Shown here in pieces: positions 5,871 through 7,546 of a stretch of 7,546 nucleotides of DNA (position 1 is the stretch's first letter; the number at the start of each line of letters is the position of its first letter). Under the pieces are notes generated by a model, which was not told the DNA's origin, searched no databases, and saw only the letters and a program-made list of their open reading frames with translations. The stretch comes from SIG673 sp045660565. GTDB lineage: Bacteria; Bacillota; Clostridia; Oscillospirales; CAG-272. The translations under genes were made by a program, and so were the position numbers. The stretch lies in contig JAZRDX010000137.1 of NCBI GenBank assembly GCA_045660565.1, forward strand, positions 1-7,546, written 5' to 3'.

Positions 5871-7546
5871 TTACTGCTTTCCCGCGGGGCGAATCCAGAT
5901 CTGATTGGTTTTTGTATGATATAGAACTCCGTCTATTGAATGGAATGAAGTGTTGCCCGCTCGAACCGTTATGGATTTCAGGCTTCGGCAGTTATTAAAC
6001 GCCGCCATCGAAATAACCGTTACCGACGTTGGAACCTCAAAGGCTTCAAGACCGCTCTTTGCAAACGCCTCTTCCTTTATCTCGGTTACTGAGTCGGGAA
6101 GAATAACCGATTTAAGCCCTGTGCATCCGAAGAAGGTTTTTTCCTTGATAATCTCAACCCCGTACGGAACGTTGACTGACGTAAGAGAAGCGCAGTCCTC
6201 AAACGCCTGCTTTCCTATCATTGTTACTCCGCTCGGAAGGCTTACCGTCTTCAGCGCCCTACAACCGGAGAAGGCACCCATTGAAATTTCCGTTACGCCT
6301 CCAGGAAGCGAAACCGACGTAAGAGCGGTGCAGTCCTCAAACGCCCATTCTCCGATTTTAGTAACAGTGGCGGGAATACTGACCGAGGTAAGAGAGCTGC
6401 ATCCGGAAAACGCCACGTCTCCGATAGAGATTACGCCGCTCGGTATTTCAATTGATTTAAGGCTGCTGCAAAAGTGAAAGCTATTGTTTTCTATTTTAGT
6501 TATTCCGCTCGGCAGAGTAACAGACGTAAGCTTTGTTGCTCCGTAAAACAGAGGAGCCTCACTTCCGCTCGTAACGACCGCCGTAACCAGCTTTTTCTTG
6601 TCGCTCATGTTTTTAAAAACGAAGCTCGGTCCCTTAGCTTCACTTGGAGAAAGACCGATTACAGTTCCTTTAAAACGTGTAACGGTATCGGGAACTGTTA
6701 TATGCGTTACAGCAGACATATCTCCGCCCGGGATAGCGGTGATTCCGTTCGGATAGGTCATTTCACCGGAAAAATATGCAACGCTTCCAAGTATTTTGTT
6801 GGTACCGTTCATATACAGTATTCCGCACTGCATAAACATCGACTTGTTTTTCTCGTCAAGCTTAAACGTAGCAAGAGCGGAACAGTCGTCAAATGCATTT
6901 TTTCCTACGGTCGTAAGCGTCGCGGGAAGAGAGATGCTTTTAATCTTTTCGCAGTCCTCGAAAGCATTTTCGCAAAGCGAGACGGCACCGACCACCGATA
7001 CGGTTTCAAGCGAGTTCGGAATACCTGAGGGTGAATCCTCAAACAGCTTCTTTAACTGAATGTTATCAAGATTAACCTCAAGCCACTTAAGAGACGTGCA
7101 ACCGGAAAGTATGCCTTCAGCCACCGTAGCGGTAGCGGGAAGCGCTAACGTTTCAAGTGCCGTGCAGTCGCGAAATGCGTACGCGCCTATTTTTTCTATA
7201 CCCTCGGTAACCGATATATATTTCACCGTATCAAGTCCGTCAAATGCGTATGCCGAAATCTCTTTTACGGGAAGCCCGTTATGCTCGGCAGGTATTTTGA
7301 ACATAGAACCGCTTGCCGTTCCCTTGCCGCTGAGCTTATAGTACGTTCCGTCTGTTGAAAGGGTGTATTCAAAACCGTCGCTTACTACACTTTCACCGAA
7401 AAGACCGAGCGATTTGTCAAGCTTTCCGATGCCTAAGAAGCTGATTCCCTTTGCGGAAAAACCGACGCTAACCCTACCCTCACCCGCAGAAACGGGGGTA
7501 AGCTTTATAATAAATTCAAATTTCTTACCCGTGTCAGTCTTTTCCG
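5871..7546 (-). CDS. LRR_5 (BspA-like) lipoprotein D, 5' end outside window
   Basis: The frame is open from the right edge (first full codon at 7544-7542) to TAA at 5871-5873, giving 557 visible residues. The ATG at 7304 is internal: the 80 codons before it (for example IIKLTPVSAGEG and SDGFEYTLS) match the end of the second beta unit and the junction in A and B. By comparison with B, about 320 N-terminal residues, including the presumed signal peptide, lie outside the window. Visible parts are the unit-2 tail (1-38), the first LRR_5 block (about 93-230), a 119-residue insert matching that of B (QCGILY, IPGGDMS, GSEAP), eight LRR_5 units (about 349-531) and the ending DGVLYH and IRPAG. It has one repeat fewer than B. 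Calling it a lipoprotein is inferred from its paralogs. It is the first visible gene of the run, 21 bp before C. Confidence 0.9.
   Translation of the reverse strand, partial: EKTDTGKKFEFIIKLTPVSAGEGRVSVGFSAKGISFLGIGKLDKSLGLFGESVVSDGFEYTLSTDGTYYKLSGKGTASGSMFKIPAEHNGLPVKEISAYAFDGLDTVKYISVTEGIEKIGAYAFRDCTALETLALPATATVAEGILSGCTSLKWLEVNLDNIQLKKLFEDSPSGIPNSLETVSVVGAVSLCENAFEDCEKIKSISLPATLTTVGKNAFDDCSALATFKLDEKNKSMFMQCGILYMNGTNKILGSVAYFSGEMTYPNGITAIPGGDMSAVTHITVPDTVTRFKGTVIGLSPSEAKGPSFVFKNMSDKKKLVTAVVTSGSEAPLFYGATKLTSVTLPSGITKIENNSFHFCSSLKSIEIPSGVISIGDVAFSGCSSLTSVSIPATVTKIGEWAFEDCTALTSVSLPGGVTEISMGAFSGCRALKTVSLPSGVTMIGKQAFEDCASLTSVNVPYGVEIIKEKTFFGCTGLKSVILPDSVTEIKEEAFAKSGLEAFEVPTSVTVISMAAFNNCRSLKSITVRAGNTSFHSIDGVLYHTKTNQIWIRPAGKQ
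5952..6500 (-). repeat. C-terminal LRR_5 repeat block of D, eight units
   Basis: Eight consecutive units of about 69 bp have the same pattern as in B. The penultimate unit is again one residue short (AFAKSGL) and lacks the Cys, so the ends of the two blocks align. The difference of one unit lies in the middle of the block. Confidence 0.9.

Noticed and set aside
7302..7304. ATG as the start of D
   Set aside because: The frame stays open to the window edge and the upstream 80 codons are clearly homologous to A and B, so this Met is internal.
5950..7341. Several plus-strand open frames opposite D, and similar ones opposite the LRR part of B (2049-3512)
   Set aside because: They mirror the repeat pattern of the LRR genes on the opposite strand and have no independent start signals.

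Overview
The window holds four tandem, paralogous genes, all on the minus strand. They encode predicted surface lipoproteins; three of them carry BspA-type leucine-rich repeats (LRR_5 family). I call them A (1-1639, 3' end outside the window), B (1967-4675, complete), C (4722-5849, complete) and D (5871-7546, 5' end outside the window). No other gene class, RNA gene, mobile element or CRISPR array is supported.

Organism: the clear AGGAG-type ribosome binding sites, a textbook TTGACA-17-TATAAT promoter, type II signal peptides and mid-range base composition suggest a Bacillota (Clostridia-like) host-associated bacterium. The Bacteroidota, which also carry many LRR_5 proteins, normally lack this promoter type. 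This assignment is inference, and a spirochaete is not excluded.

Layout in transcription order (right to left): D, then 21 bp, C, then 46 bp, B. The short gaps, with no credible terminator or promoter in them, suggest one operon. B is followed by a long compound stem-loop with a U-run (1816-1887) that looks like the operon terminator. A then starts from its own consensus extended -10 promoter (1725-1753), with a leader of about 78 nt that includes a GC-rich 5' hairpin. The 327-bp gap between B and A is the only sizeable non-coding stretch.

Protein architecture: A, B and C each have a lipobox Cys, a short polar or charged linker and two copies of a roughly 105-110-residue predicted beta-rich unit that I do not recognise (motif GExYY at the start, a strand-rich block with a conserved Pro near the end). 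In A and B an LRR_5 solenoid follows. In B and D this solenoid is split by a conserved insert of about 118 residues and ends in an IRPAG motif. C stops exactly after the second beta unit and has no LRR. D is visible only from the end of its second beta unit onward. The likely joint role is display of adhesive or binding modules on the cell surface, with C as an LRR-less family member, but no ligand can be read from the sequence.
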